A stretch of DNA of 64,000 nucleotides from Isochrysis galbana (lineage: Eukaryota > Haptophyta > Isochrysidales > Isochrysidaceae): positions 1,797,582 to 1,861,581 of the forward strand of contig CM030941.1 in the NCBI GenBank assembly GCA_018136815.1, given 5' to 3'. The notes below the pieces were generated by a model. It was not told the DNA's origin, searched no databases, and saw nothing but the letters and a program-made list of their open reading frames with translations. Positions within the stretch are counted from its first letter, which is position 1. The number at the start of each line of letters is the position of its first letter. This document shows positions 1-11,269 of the stretch, piece after piece. The position numbers and the translations under genes were made by a program.

Positions 1-1543
1 CAGCGACTCCACGGGCATGCTCGAGGTTCTCGAGGCTGGCGCCTCGGGCTACAAGTTGCACGAGGATTGGGGCACCACGCCTGCAGCGATCGACGCGTGC
101 CTCTCCTTCTGTGATGAGCATGACGTGCAGGTGAGGCGGCGTGCCCACCTGCTGTAACCACCTCGGAGCGTTGGGTCACCGGCTTCCGCGTTGACGGCAC
201 ACAGCACTGTCTTACCTCACAACGCAGGCAACGATTCATACGGATACCCTCAATGAGTCGGGTTTCGTCGACGATTCCCTGGCAGCCATAAAGGGTCGGA
301 CCATCCACACGTACCACTCAGAAGGCGCTGGCGGCGGTCATGCGCCCGACATCATTAAGGTTTGTCCACTACTTCGCACTCGTCTGGTTGGACTGAAAGG
401 CTACGAAAAACGCACAGTTGGTGATCGGGGTGGGATGGCAACCCGTCTCCTTCCCCGTTGGCTGCAGGTCTGCTCTGAGCTCAACGTGATCCCCTCTTCG
501 ACAAACCCGACACGACCTTTCACTGTTAACACTATCGATGAGCACCTCGACATGCTCATGGTCCGCAGCGCCGATGGCCTTGGGAGAGGAAGTCTAGCGC
601 CGAACAGCCCATGCAACCTTGCGTGCTATGACGGTCGGGTGTTCACCAGAGATTAACCTTCAGCATGCTCGGTCGCGGATCCCGCTCTTGCTCCCTTGGC
701 CTGCATGCAGGTGTGTCACCACCTTGACGATTCCATTCCCGAGGATGTGGCGTTCGCCGAGTCGCGCATCCGCGGCGAGACCATTGCGGCGGAGGACATC
801 CTGCACGACATGGGAGCAATCTCGATCATGTCCTCGGATTCACAGGCGATGGGTCGCGTTGGTGAAGTGGTCTGCCGCACCTGGCAGACGGCAGATAAGA
901 TGAAACGGCAGCGCGGCGCACTCGCGGAAGAGACCAACTCGAGCTCCGATAACGCTCGTATCAAGCGGTGCGCGTGCCGTTGTGCCCCAGCACGCACTGT
1001 CTCCACTGCCATTGCGACTCATGCCTGACGCTGCCTCGTCGCAGGTACATCGCCAAGTACACGATCAACCCGGCGCTCGCACATGGCATGTCGCACCTCG
1101 TTGGGTCGGTGCAGCCCGGAAAGCTAGCGGACCTTGTGCTGTGGAAGCCAGCGCTCTTCGGAGCCAAGCCTGAGATGGTCATCAAGGGCGGGACGATCGC
1201 ATGGGCGCAAATGGGAGATCCGAACGCCTCCATCCCGACACCACAGCCGGTTGTGATGCGCCCGATGTTTGGCGCCTTCGGGGGCGCTGTCGGTGGTACA
1301 TCCGTCATTTTTGTCTCGGGTGCAGCGCATGCTGCGAATGTAAAGGAAAAGTACGGGTTGAACAAGAACACGGAGCCTGTGCATGGAACGCGCACAGTCT
1401 CCAAGTCTGATATGGTTCACAACTCGCTCATGCCAAAGATTAAGGTGCACCCAGAGACGTTCGAGGTCACCGCGGACGGGATACCGCTGGTTTGCGAGCC
1501 TGCGGACTCTTTGCCTCTCGCTCGCAAATTCTTTTTGTTCTGA
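1..1543 (+). CDS. Urease, C-terminal two thirds (5 exons; 5' end outside window)
   Basis: Urease is a nickel enzyme that hydrolyses urea to ammonia and carbamate in the cytosol. Exons are 1-130, 228-359, 468-560, 711-967 and 1045-1543. All introns are GT-AG and the frame holds throughout, giving about 369 visible residues. The alpha-subunit core is unmistakable: HEDWG, the nickel-ligand region [21 protein letters not shown], the stretch [17 protein letters not shown] spanning exons 3 and 4 with the catalytic histidine, and [12 protein letters not shown] with the aspartate ligand. The end matches the family (ADMVHNS-like segment, [15 protein letters not shown], stop). The N-terminal part with the gamma/beta-like domains, the first histidine ligands and the carbamylated lysine lies upstream of base 1. 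Nothing looks damaged. Catalytic urease also needs accessory proteins, none of which are in the window. Confidence 0.97.
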
Positions 1544-1813
1544 GCAAGGCACATCCAAATGAGTGGGTTTGCTTCAGGCATGTGCTGAGCACCACCGTGC
1601 CACTCTTGTGTGGGTGTGCTTGACTCAGCTATCCCAATCCGCAGATGCCTTCTAGAGTTGTGGTCATGAGTGCTTGAAGTGTGGGTCGTATCCACGCGCT
1701 TTCTTTTCTATCATGTACAATGCAGGATGTGAGCGGCCACCAAGAGAGTTGGAGAGGATCCCCTTTTCTGACTCATCGATGCTAATCTCCCAAGCTCTCG
1801 TGTAAAGCGTCTT
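1544..1813. other. Intergenic, urease 3' flank
   Basis: AT-richer sequence between the urease stop codon and the polymerase fossil. I see no gene, no convincing repeat and no structured RNA. Confidence 0.5.
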
Positions 1814-2870
1814 TCATTCATGATAACAAAACCTTATAATATTCTTACCGCACATCGACCTTGCTATCAAATCGATATCCGGCGTCCTCCAAACCTTGGG
1901 CGCGCCTTTGAGTATGCCGCCTGGCTTACCATCCCGACCGAGATCGTCTAGAAAGGACTGGGCGGAGGGGTACAAGGAGACGGCATCTAAGTCATCGAGA
2001 GTGCTTGTGCCGTCCGAGATGAAGTGGTGTTTGGTATTGTCCTTCATCATGACACGTCCACCTATATTCGCTTTTGGCTTTTGGAATGAAATCGCGAACA
2101 GCTCCACGTACCTCGACTACGCCGTCATAGACGCCCTGATCAAGATAGTACTTGTCTGCCACGCTCGCGATGGTGCAATGACTGTATAGATCGATGTCAA
2201 AATCCTTGATTGAGTAGCATGATTCGAAACGATTCGTGACCTTGCTTAAGGACCAGCGTATCTATTTCACAATACCGACTGCTATAGCGGATGAGGGCGA
2301 ATTTATCAGGCTCGATTTCGCACCCCCACTCCGCCATATTCTTCAACAGGATCTCGCGATCATCATCCGAGGTGACCTCCCTTAGCAATGTCTCGATGCA
2401 AAGCCATTCATCCTCCCGAACACGAACTCACTGGTCATGAGATGGTGAGGCATGTATTCTTTCCTTTGCTCGAACTTGAACATCTCAGGGAATGTCGCCA
2501 GCTTGTGCGGGGCCATCTTGTACGTATCACGAAATAGGAGCTGAAAAGCCCTCACTTGGCCATCTTTCTCCTCAGTGTACTTGGCTCGAGCTAAATAAAC
2601 ATCAGTACCACGCTCAATTGTGTCAATTCGACTCAGTTTTGATATGAGCTGTGCTAGATCGTATGTCAAATTGTGTACCATGACCCGAGCTATAAGATCC
2701 CGCTTTCGTTGGAAATCCATTGGGCCGAAGATCTTGTTCGCACGATCGATCATCCAGCTGAAAGCCATCTTGATCGGATCCTCACCGTCACGAATGGTTG
2801 CCGAGAATGTCTCGCCGTCGGGACCGCCCTCAGTGACCGAGACGCACCCTGCCTCTGGCCGTGGCGCATG
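1814..2870 (-). mobile_element. Fossil of protein-primed DNA polymerase B (Polinton/virus-type), exonuclease II to palm motif A
   Basis: Read on the minus strand, this piece carries landmarks of a type-B protein-primed DNA polymerase in the right order: the exonuclease II motif HNLTYD (about 2656-2675), an exonuclease III-like YCEIDTLVL (about 2250-2280), and palm motif A as DAVSLYPSAQ (about 1960-1991). The rest of the palm, the thumb and every other Polinton gene are absent. The copy is broken, with several breaks, and looks old. Related sequence with the exonuclease I motif lies at 5539-6130, beyond a 2.7-kb nest of later insertions. A virophage, a linear plasmid or a large-virus relative could also be the source. 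Confidence 0.72.
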
Positions 2871-4014
2871 CGAAGGGCGCGGCGCGCCGATGTGCGCGAG
2901 GCGCTGCGCACGTGGCACCACGAGCACTGGCGCTCCCGGCTGCTGCTCATTTTCCGGTGAGAGCGGCGGCGGCGGCGACGCGCGTGTCCCCCGGTGCGCC
3001 CACGGCGCGACCCTCGGACAGCTGGCGTGTGGACTTGAGTGAGCGGGGGCGTGCGGTCTCATGGTGCCAAAAAAAAAGCGACGTGGACACAAAAAAAAAA
3101 CCATTTCACCACCGACGCCCCTTCCTCCACACACACCTGAGCACAGACACTTCGGCCTAGTTCCGTGACTCAACCCTTCGTACCCAGCAAGCAGCATTTG
3201 CATGCGAGCTGGCGCGCGCGCTCGCTCGACTCGGTCATTGCGGCGATCTTTCAGGTCGCACCTGATGATGCTCCACGTCGCCCTCGGTGCCACAAAGCAG
3301 CCGAGCACGAAGGACCATGTCACGTGATGTCTACTTTTCTTCAAAAACAGCTTGATACCGACCGTGATGAACTAGCGTGCATGCAAATGCTGCTCGCTGG
3401 GTACCAAGGATTGTGTCACGGAAATAGACCACAGTGTCTGTGCTCAGGTGTTTGGAGAAAGGGACGTCTGTAGTGTGAACTGGTGTTTTGTGTCCGCTTA
3501 GCGTTTTCGCACATAACGTTAAACGGCGTTTTTCACATCATAGGCGCGCACGCCCCTCCCCCCCCCCCCCCCCCCTCCAATGTGGCACCCACTGCAGGGC
3601 CTGATGGAGTACTCGGAGCTGCGGCTGCGCGACGTCGAGAGGGGCAAGATCGACATCGGCGAGGTCTACTCGGGCTACTTGGTGAGCGAGAAGATGGACG
3701 GGTGGCACGTGGTGTGGGACGAGCTCGTGCAGATGTTGCAATGTCACCTCGTCTTCATCTTCCATGGCGAAGTCCACCGACTCATGCGCGACATGCCGGC
3801 TGGCACTGTGCAAGCGTTCCGTGTGCAGCGGGCTCTCTGTCGTCAGGGGGTTCCATGCCCGAACAGGCTCCGGTGCGTATCGTGGGTAGTACATCGGTGG
3901 GTGGACTTACATGCACGCTCGGAATCTCCCCGTCGGGCTCTCTCCGAGCGTGGCCGCCGATGACGCGCGCAGGACTCCGTGAGCGCGGCACCACGCGGGC
4001 GCACGCCGCGCGAG
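2871..4014. other. GC-rich unassigned sequence with homopolymer runs
   Basis: This stretch holds A-runs near 3070-3100, a C-run near 3560 and GC-rich sequence with no convincing gene. Open frames on both strands are compositional. It lies inside the insertion nest that separates the two polymerase pieces. Confidence 0.45.
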
Positions 4015-4210
4015 ACGGGTTGACATGCGCACGCACGGCGTATCCGCGGGGGGACCGATGCACATCGCGCCGTGCCCATGCACGGCGTGCACCGATGTGA
4101 TTAGCGAAGAAGCTTTGACGGCGTCTCTCTCTTATAAAACAACTACAATACAACTGTGGACATTTGATCGCTCAATTCGACTGATGTCCCACTATTGACG
4201 GAACGACACC
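4015..4210 (-). mobile_element. End fragment of the GTGTCGTTCCGTCAA element family
   Basis: On the minus strand this starts at 4210 with the family terminus GGTGTCGTTCCGTCAA, followed by the same GGGACAT and TCGAATTGAGCGATC blocks seen at 22900 and 27414. The family's GCACGCCGTGCATGGGCAC and GCGCCGTGCGTGCGCAT blocks then follow. Only about 200 bp can be matched; the remainder of the element is missing. Confidence 0.75.
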
Positions 4211-4223
4211 TGAGCTCACGAAG

Positions 4224-4695
4224 ATGAATCAACGAGTCCAAGACGGGCTGACGTCTGGCTGTCACGCACCACGCGTTCTCGTCGTTGGCGAGACGGATTC
4301 TCTCTCTCGTTGGATTGAAGCTGAGCCTTGCAACGGTAACCCCTCGTCCTCGAAATGTCTAGACGTCTTCATGCGTCTCATCGTATCTCGTTATGGAGTC
4401 CCTCGCCAACTTCGAACCGACGCCGGCTCGAATCTTTGCTCTCGATTAGTTGACCTAATTCTCAAAGCGACCGGCACGGACTTGAGCACTACTGAAGCCT
4501 ATCGCCACGAAGGCGTAGGGCTAGTGGAAAGAGCTCAACAAACTCTCCTCACGATGACCCGAGTCTCCAATGAAGGCGGCGCCCATTGGGTCGACCACCT
4601 TCCGTTTCTCCTCATGTCTATGCGAGCGACCGCCGGTCGCGTCGTACAAAAGTCCCCCGCGGCTATCTTATTTGGTCGGGAGCACCCCGGCGAAA
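4224..4695 (+). mobile_element. Ty3/Gypsy-type integrase core fossil
   Basis: The translation has the layout of an LTR-retrotransposon integrase catalytic core: a segment with SLSRWIEAEP, then YGVPRQLRTDAGSNL around the second acidic residue, then HEGVGLVERAQQTL around the glutamate, and the closing SPAAILFGREHPG typical of the Ty3/Gypsy group. No LTRs, gag, protease or reverse transcriptase adjoin it. It is a fragment, broken, of unknown age. It abuts the 3' part of a LINE at about 4695, so the junction is a chimera of two elements. Polintons also carry an rve integrase, but the GREHP ending favours Gypsy. Confidence 0.75.
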
Positions 4696-5409
4696 GACAG
4701 ATCGACGACTCAAAAAATCAAAGACCGGCTATTTGCATACCCGAACTCCCCGACGCCGGATAGCCTCAAAGCCCTCTACCTAATAGCATGGAGATACATC
4801 ATAAGCGACTTCTACAAAGTGGAATTCGAAAACCACACCTTCCACCACATACCGGTTATCGAAAGAGTCCTAAGTAGGTTCACGGTCCTCGTCAGAGGGC
4901 GGGAACCTCCGGACAATTTCTTAACCGCACGCACGCGCAAGGCCTCCCTGGGAAGGAAGCCGAAGATCAAATCTCCTCACGATCTCAGCGCCCCTGTCTT
5001 CTTAGATAATAACAAAGGCGCCCTAGTCATGAGCACGAATCTAGCTCTGGTAGCGGAAGCCCTCAACATAGCAGAGCGACTAGCCTAAACAAGCGACCCC
5101 GCGCCGCGAGCCGCCCACCATCCGATAGTAGGCCCTAGACACACTGACCACAGCTGCCTGACACCAAGCACAAGGAGCAAACACACAACAGCCGGTAGCC
5201 CGATGGCATAGGAGGAAGGCGCGAAACAGGCCATCGTGAATCGGTACACACCGTCTGCCACTGGAGACCCACTGCACCCAGCCCCTAGGTAGAGCACGAG
5301 GGGACGAGCCGCAAGGCAGGTGTAGGGGGAGTGAAGGGAAGCGGGCGAGGCTGCGAAGATACTGTGCAGGGTCGCGCGCGCGGCGAGAATATTAAGAAGT
5401 TTTTTTTTA
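4696..5409 (+). mobile_element. LINE 3' end: C-terminus of ORF2, 3' UTR and T tail
   Basis: An open frame to the stop at 5088 carries DRLFAYPNSPTPDSLKAL and WRYIISDFYKVEFE and ends in LNIAERLA. The same C-terminal block recurs at 25500-25690, and the LNIAERLA end plus the following 300 bp recur at 34991-35353. The shared 3' UTR runs to GGCGAGAATATTAAGAAG and closes with a run of nine T (5400-5408). This identifies the segment as the 3' end of the non-LTR family whose 5' half is at 27537 and whose reverse transcriptase is at 56064. The upstream part of this copy is missing. Confidence 0.8.
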
Positions 5410-5538
5410 TCCTCGTTCTGAAGCTACTTGGGAGCTCATCAGTTCTAGGAGAGGAGTGCATGCAGCATGCCATGAGCTATGGTCTTCATCTTTAGAAGTC
5501 GTTCATTGTTCATTGTAATGCCACAAGCTTTGCATTCG

Positions 5539-6130
5539 TCAAATCCATAAACCGAAGTTTATGGTCTCGGGCTGACGGCCGTTGTAACACCTATGCTTAT
5601 CAAATGGACACGCCTCGGTGTCGAGAAAGAAATCGCCGTGACAATTATGCGTTCGGAACAAATTCATGACCTCCGTGAAGCGCTGCTTATGGTTCAGCCC
5701 AAGTCTTTTAAATTTAATCTTTAGTCGGTCGTGCTCCTCTTCGTTCATCTCTTTAAGTACTTTCAACTGTCGCGATACCAATTTTTTGTTTCTAACTGTA
5801 GTATATATATGGCTCTAGCATTGGGTCGTGTTTTAGGCGGACATCATCTTTAGATATGGTAAGCTCGTCGCTGAACTCAAGCTTGTCCGCGTTCCGCCAT
5901 GTGAGGTGCTTGTATACTCGATCGTCGTTACAGGTCAATGGCTTTAACAGGTCGGGGATCTTGAACATTAGCTTGAGCAACTCCCAACTGTCGAGCCCGG
6001 TTTGCTTTTGATTAACGCGACGCTTAGCATCGATGAACTCCCACCATCGCTCCTTATGCTTAAGCTCTTGGTAGTGCTTCAGAGCATAGCTCGTGATGCC
6101 TATCGTAGAGTTGTTAAATCATTTGTCGGT
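5539..6130 (-). mobile_element. Fossil of protein-primed DNA polymerase B, N-terminal part with exonuclease I
   Basis: On the minus strand the segment encodes a charged region (KHYQELKHKERWWEFIDAK, then KLMFKIPDLLKPL) followed by FFLDTEACPFDKH, a fit to the D-x-E exonuclease I motif of family-B polymerases. Its strand and order relative to the exonuclease II and III motifs at 1814-2870 fit one original gene split by later insertions. It is broken and old. Assignment rests on the DTE motif plus synteny; the rest of the segment I do not recognise. Confidence 0.55.
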
Positions 6131-7258
6131 GTACGACAGAGAACTGATGTTTCCCGGTCGCCGCATTACAGTTGTTTCGCCAGGCCCTCACCCTCTCTAA
6201 TCCTTCCCCGAGAGAATTCTCCTCTCCCGCCTCGCCTCTCGCGGCTTTCTCCCCGGGTGCCGGCCCCCCCCCTCCTCCCCCCCCGCCCCCCCTCCCGAAG
6301 CCAGCGGTCGCTCGGGGCCCAAGCCGGCCCAAGCCGGCGATGGCACTGTGAGAAAAGTCTTTGTTTATTCAATTTATATCCCGTTGTGCCACCCCCCAAA
6401 ACCAGCAGCCGTTGCCATCACTGTGTAGTGCACGCGCGGGGCGCAAGCCTGCCGAGCCCGCGCAAGCGCCAATAAGCGCGTTGGAGCCTAGGTAGGATGG
6501 CCCGAACCGTAAATCGGAGGCCTGTAGCTGTAGTGGCGTATGCGCACGCACGTACATGGCTAACGTATACTCTTCTCTACGTACTATGGCACACGAGCGA
6601 ACCATAACAGGCAAGAAAGAGCACTGCTAACGTGTGACGCTCACGCCACTTTGACATTTCATAGCAAAGGGGGACGACGAATGAAGGAAAGTCAACGGAG
6701 CCCTGCATGGTTTCAGGCTGCAGATGGTCGTCGGTCTGAGTCCGCAGCTGCCAAGCACGCACGACCTCTCCTTCCTAGCTAGGCCTAAGAGCGCCCTCAA
6801 AGACATCACCAAATGAACATCTTCGATGGCATATCCTCAAGATGCGCGTGAAGGGCGAGCCATCGTGGACCACCAATCACCAAAGTGATTGAGATAAATC
6901 TGCAACAGTGGTGCTCAAGAGGAAGCCCCGCCTATCGTTGCCATGTGGAGAACTTTGCGTGCTTGTGATACTTGAGTAAAGCAAGCCAATAGAACGCAAG
7001 TGACCACCAGCGGGAACGGGGCCTTTCAAGGCCATGCGTTGTCACCACGTGGAGATTTTCGAGAAGCTGAGATATTTGATTCGACCGATCTCCAAACATG
7101 CACGTGAAACAGCTAGCCAGAACGGTACCACCCCAAATCTTTACGCATAAGGTCTCCAGCCGCATAGCAAATATCTTGAAAGTTGGTTCACGAAGATGGT
7201 CGCTATCGTCAGCCGATAGTGTGAGCAAATGCCTCGCAACTCAGCTGCCGCTGCAGTG
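6131..7258. other. Intergenic, 3' of PP5
   Basis: A C-rich block lies at about 6255-6300; otherwise this is mixed sequence without a supportable gene, repeat or RNA. Confidence 0.5.
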
Positions 7259-9295
7259 TTACAATCCGAAGAGACCGCCCATGCCGGCTGCATACTGCAT
7301 CGCTCGGATGTGCGACGGGTGTGGCACCGCTTCAAACTGCTTGACGACGTATTCAAGATCCGAATCGAATCGCAGTAGCGCGCCCTTGTTGCCCATCTGT
7401 CGAGGGATGGGCAAGGCCGTGATCGCGGGGCATCGGAGGGGAATGTGCAAGGGCTAGAGCAACCAGTACAATGAGCGCGAGATTGTGCGAGCTGAACTCT
7501 GGTTGGCATAGCTAGGACACCTGATCGCAGTAGTTTGGAGCCGAGAAGACGGTGATCAGCTTGCCGTCCGCCTCAATTTCATAGCCGGCGTCCTTCACCT
7601 CGTGCGACCGAACAACAAGCTTGAGATCATTTCGCTCGAGGAATTTGGCGGTGACGTCTGGACCAAACGAAAGACCGACGCCTCGTTTGCTCGGTGCGCG
7701 GCCTGGCATCGGTTGAGGATCCGACCAGAGAATCTCAGACATGAGGCCTTCATCCGGCGGTTCGCGCCTGCGGTCTATCTTCCGAATGTCATCTAGAGTC
7801 ACATCGTCACGTGAGAAAAGACCTCCGTGTACAACCAGCACCTTCTTCCCCAGGCAGTAAGCGAGCGGGAGCTCGTGGAAAACTTCGGTGAAGAGCTGAA
7901 ACATCTGCTGCGAGTATTTGTGCTTCACCTCGCCCTCGAAACCGTACACTTTGTTCATGTTCAAGGTCTCGTGATTCCCTGACCGATTGGTTGTCGGGCA
8001 AAAGCTCAGGCCATGCGCCATCCCGGATGCCTTTGCAGCGAGAGCACTCTACGTCCTGATGGGAGTTGAAAGGCTTCGCGCGGCGCACCTCGTGTGAGGT
8101 GGAGATGGCTGGGGTACAGCGCCTTGAAAGTGAACAGGAGGAGCACGACCTCCACAGAGAAGGAACCACGATCAACAAAATCGCCGTTAAAGAGGTATGG
8201 ATTTTCTTCGGATGGATAGCCGAAGGTGTCAAAGATATTGAGCAAGTCGTAAAATTGGCCGTGCGTATCACCGCAGACGTTAATGTGATGACCTTCTGGC
8301 ACGGGGACATCAACGAGGGTGGGCAACGCCTCGAGGATCTTCTTGACTTCCAACAAAATCTCGATGACATACCTGGGTGCACACCGAGTTGAAACGATTA
8401 GGATGCGGAGGGGCCATGTATCCGCTAATTTGCGCCAGAGAGGTCCCTGAGACCGGTCAGCTGTGGTTCTGGAACCAATCCACACTTGAAATTACCCAGT
8501 TTTGGGTTCAGCCGGAGCCAGGGCGCACACCTTCGATGCAATTTCTCGCAGTCTTTGAGCGTTTGGGCGATCTCAAGCGCCATGTCATGGGTTAGGGGCC
8601 ACGAGATGTGCGGGCCCTTATACGCATCCTCAACATTTATTGTGCTCACGTCGATTTGCTCAGCTATAGACTGGTGCGTGGGCTCATCAGAATGGATCGC
8701 ACGCTCGAATGCCTCGCGCTTCACTTCCTTCTCACACGCCTTGAACTGCGATGGAAGGTAACAAGTGTCCCCGGTGATTGATAGACGTCACGTTCGCCAG
8801 GGGTTTACAAGACACACCATCCCTCCTCAGCTGCTCCACGTGGATGATTAAAGGGGGTGCTGGCTTTTACCTTGGCTATCGCATCCTTATCTGTAGGTTT
8901 TAGCTGCTTGACGGCTTTAAAGTCACGAAGCGCGTCCTTGTATTTGGCGAGAGCCATGAAAGCCGAGCCACGGCGATAATATGCCTTGACAAAGGTACGG
9001 TCCAGCTCGAGGGCAACAGTGGCATCGGCGATGGCGAGTCCGTGGTTCTCCATCTTGAGGTGACAGAAAGCACGGTTCGTGTAATATGCGGGCACATCGG
9101 GGTTTAACTCAATTGCATCGTTGTACTTCTCAACAGCTTCGTGATAGCGTCCACCCTATGAGTACCAGACGTCGATGTGAGTCCACGGCTGACAGGAAGT
9201 GGATCAGGTGAAGTACACCGGCAGCAGCTCGCCTGGAAGAGTTTGTTCCCCTCGTTCTTCAACTCCTCGGCCGGACTTGTTGTTTCGTCGCCCAT
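7259..9295 (-). CDS. PPP5C-like: Serine/threonine protein phosphatase 5 (TPR + PPP catalytic domain), 6 exons
   Basis: PP5 is a phosphoserine/threonine phosphatase that docks on Hsp90 through its TPRs. Exons on the minus strand are 9295-9233, 9155-8871, 8745-8531, 8372-8089, 7978-7521 and 7396-7259. All phases agree, giving 480 residues (human PP5 has 499). Residues 1 to about 120 hold the TPRs ([49 protein letters not shown]). The linker [17 protein letters not shown] follows. The catalytic domain shows the metal and phosphate motifs [32 protein letters not shown] across exons 4 and 5, [20 protein letters not shown] and FSAPNYCDQ. The start at 9295 ([12 protein letters not shown]) is the first ATG before the TPR. 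Intron 1 uses a GC donor (CAG/GCGAGC); the others are GT-AG. It looks functional. Confidence 0.95.
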
Positions 9296-10398
9296 ACCAC
9301 TGGGTTGAGCGGATATTTTGTCTAAGCCTAGCACTCCTATGAGGAATGGGAGTTGTGAGATTCCGAGCCACGACAGGCGGCACCCTATGTTCAGATGTAT
9401 GTGTGTGCGTGCTCAGGGTACGAATACAAAGAGGTCTGTCAGAGCAGAGCATCCGGAAGAAAGGGCAGAGATTGCCTCTCGTCACAGCACGCGTGCGCCG
9501 CCATAGAGGCCGCGCGGCTGGGCCGATAGGCCCGGGCTGGGTGGGTGGAGCAAGGTTGCTAGGGAGCGATGGGGTTTGAAGGCAAGGCGTTAGGGTGTGA
9601 AGGCGCGTGGCGCGGGCCGTCGGATTGCCGAAAGAGGCGGGGCGTGAGCTGCTGCGCGTGGCCGCCCGGCGAAGGAGAAGTCACTCAGAGACAGGGAAGG
9701 AGGGAGGGAGAGAGGGGAGGGAGGGAGAAGGGGAAGGGTGGCGGCGCGCACCCACGAGCCCCTGCCCCTCCACCACTCCGGAGACACACACAAGGCAGAA
9801 GATACTCTTATACTCATAGAGAAGCACTAGAAGCTCTGGTCGCTCTACAACACCGTAGTAACAGCGTCCTCTACTTTACTGGTAGTGGTAGATACTCCAA
9901 CTAGTACGAGTACAGTGTACAGTGTACATTGTACAGTACCACCCACCTATCTGCTATCTTCTCCGTACAAAAAATCTTAAAGATTCTGGCTACTAGCCAT
10001 GGGGGAGCTATCTATCCCTCATGGGACCTGGGAGGTACCATACGCTATCATCTATCGTATTGCGCACCCCAACTTCAACTCACAACTCACAACTCACAAC
10101 TCACTAACTCTCGCATTCATCGTAGATGATGCGATGTCCATGCTCTTATCTCCAGGTCCTTCGCCGTGCGGCCACACGGTGAAGCTCAGGCACATCTAGG
10201 TTGGTAGGGTTTCGTCCCTAGCGACCTAGAATTCGGGTTCTCGTTTCGTTCCTTCTAGCCTGTTTGCTGTTTGTCAGGTCTCAGGTCGAGATGTCGAGAT
10301 TCCAGGTTTCCTCCTGTTGGCTTTTGCTTTTGGGTAATCTTGACCCAAAGGAGCCAGGTCGCCTGTCGCCTGCTGTGCGCTTGTCTCAGGCTCTCGTC
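9296..10398. other. PP5 upstream region and spacer
   Basis: G/A-rich runs occur near 9690-9740. Short direct repeats occur at 9905-9940 (GTACAGTGTAC type) and 10075-10105 (AACTCACAACTCACA type). No gene is supported. The PP5 promoter must lie in the first few hundred bases, but I see no core element I would name. Confidence 0.4.
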
Positions 10399-10692
10399 AA
10401 CTAACTTTATACTTAGACGCGATGGAGCGCGCCGCCGCGACTCCCCTCTCTTTCGGGCCCCCCGCCGAGGGCGCCCCACCAGCATCCATGGAGCAGCCGC
10501 TGTCGAAGCGGCCGCGTCCGCCCACCGAGGCCGAGCAGGTGTGTGCGACCCCGGTCGCGCCGCACGGCCCGTGGCCCCGGCCACACCACCCATGGCAGCC
10601 ATGCTGGCCTCCCCCATGGGAGGCAACATGCTGCTGGCAGCACCACAACAGTGTCAGGCTCCAACAGCCACCCTTCCATTGGGCATGCCTTA
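10399..10692 (+). mobile_element. Non-LTR retroelement 5' end (hairpin + ATGGAGCGCGCC), truncated
   Basis: The sequence AACTAACTTTATACTTAG, an imperfect version of the family hairpin, precedes ATGGAGCGCGCC at 10422. The N-terminal peptide starts MERAAATPLSFGPPAEG and continues into a proline-rich region with a basic SKRPRPP motif. The same start occurs at 24295 and 60468 on the minus strand. Similarity to the 60468 copy runs to the GGGCATGCCTTA block, where this copy changes into unrelated sequence. No reverse transcriptase follows. Confidence 0.7.
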
Positions 10693-11269
10693 ACACATTC
10701 TTGAGCGTTAGTACCTCTACTCTGACTAGACTTGCACTAACACGCCAAGCCACGACACACATGACCGCACCAAGTCCCAAGGCACAAACAGAACTAAGTA
10801 AGCACCTGATTATACCTCCCCCCTCGCATGCCCCCGGCTCCCGTACGAGCTCCCCACAAGCTCGTTCGGGTGAAAACCCAGATAGTCTCGCCAATGTAAC
10901 CTGTACATTGAAGATTTACCAGGAAAAAGCACCGGGGGGGGGGGAGCGAGCTTTTGCCGTCGTCCCGTTGAGAGTGAGAGGCCCTTGGGGCAGGCGAGCC
11001 TGCCCGAGCTTTTCTCCGCAGAATAAGCGACGGCGCCCGGGGAACCATACGTTGAGAGGGCATCCCTGGCCGAACTTGCGCCGCTCCCTCCGTTCTTCCG
11101 CCTGTCGCCAGCCTCTCACTCCGCCCGTTTACTAATGTAAACGGGTCGCGGTTATCGGTGAATCCCCGGTCCGGGGACTGACGATTTCCGCTCTCCCTTC
11201 TTCCACTCTCTCTTCGCCCTCTCCTGCGGCGCGTGCCCATGGCGCGCGCCACGACCTGCTCTCAGGGGT
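10693..11269. other. Spacer between retroelement relics
   Basis: The start (GAGCGTTAGTACC near 10700) resembles sequence near 45140, so it is probably also repetitive. Frames here are proline- or arginine-rich with no domain. Confidence 0.35.

Noticed and set aside
2382-3344. A 320-codon minus frame extending upstream of the polymerase exonuclease region
   Set aside because: Only the part below about 2870 has polymerase character. The remainder is GC-rich, low-complexity and differs in composition.
4224-4695. Reading the integrase as the Polinton integrase belonging to the nearby polymerase B
   Set aside because: It is on the opposite strand and its end (SPAAILFGREHPG) is Gypsy-like; it more likely arrived separately.
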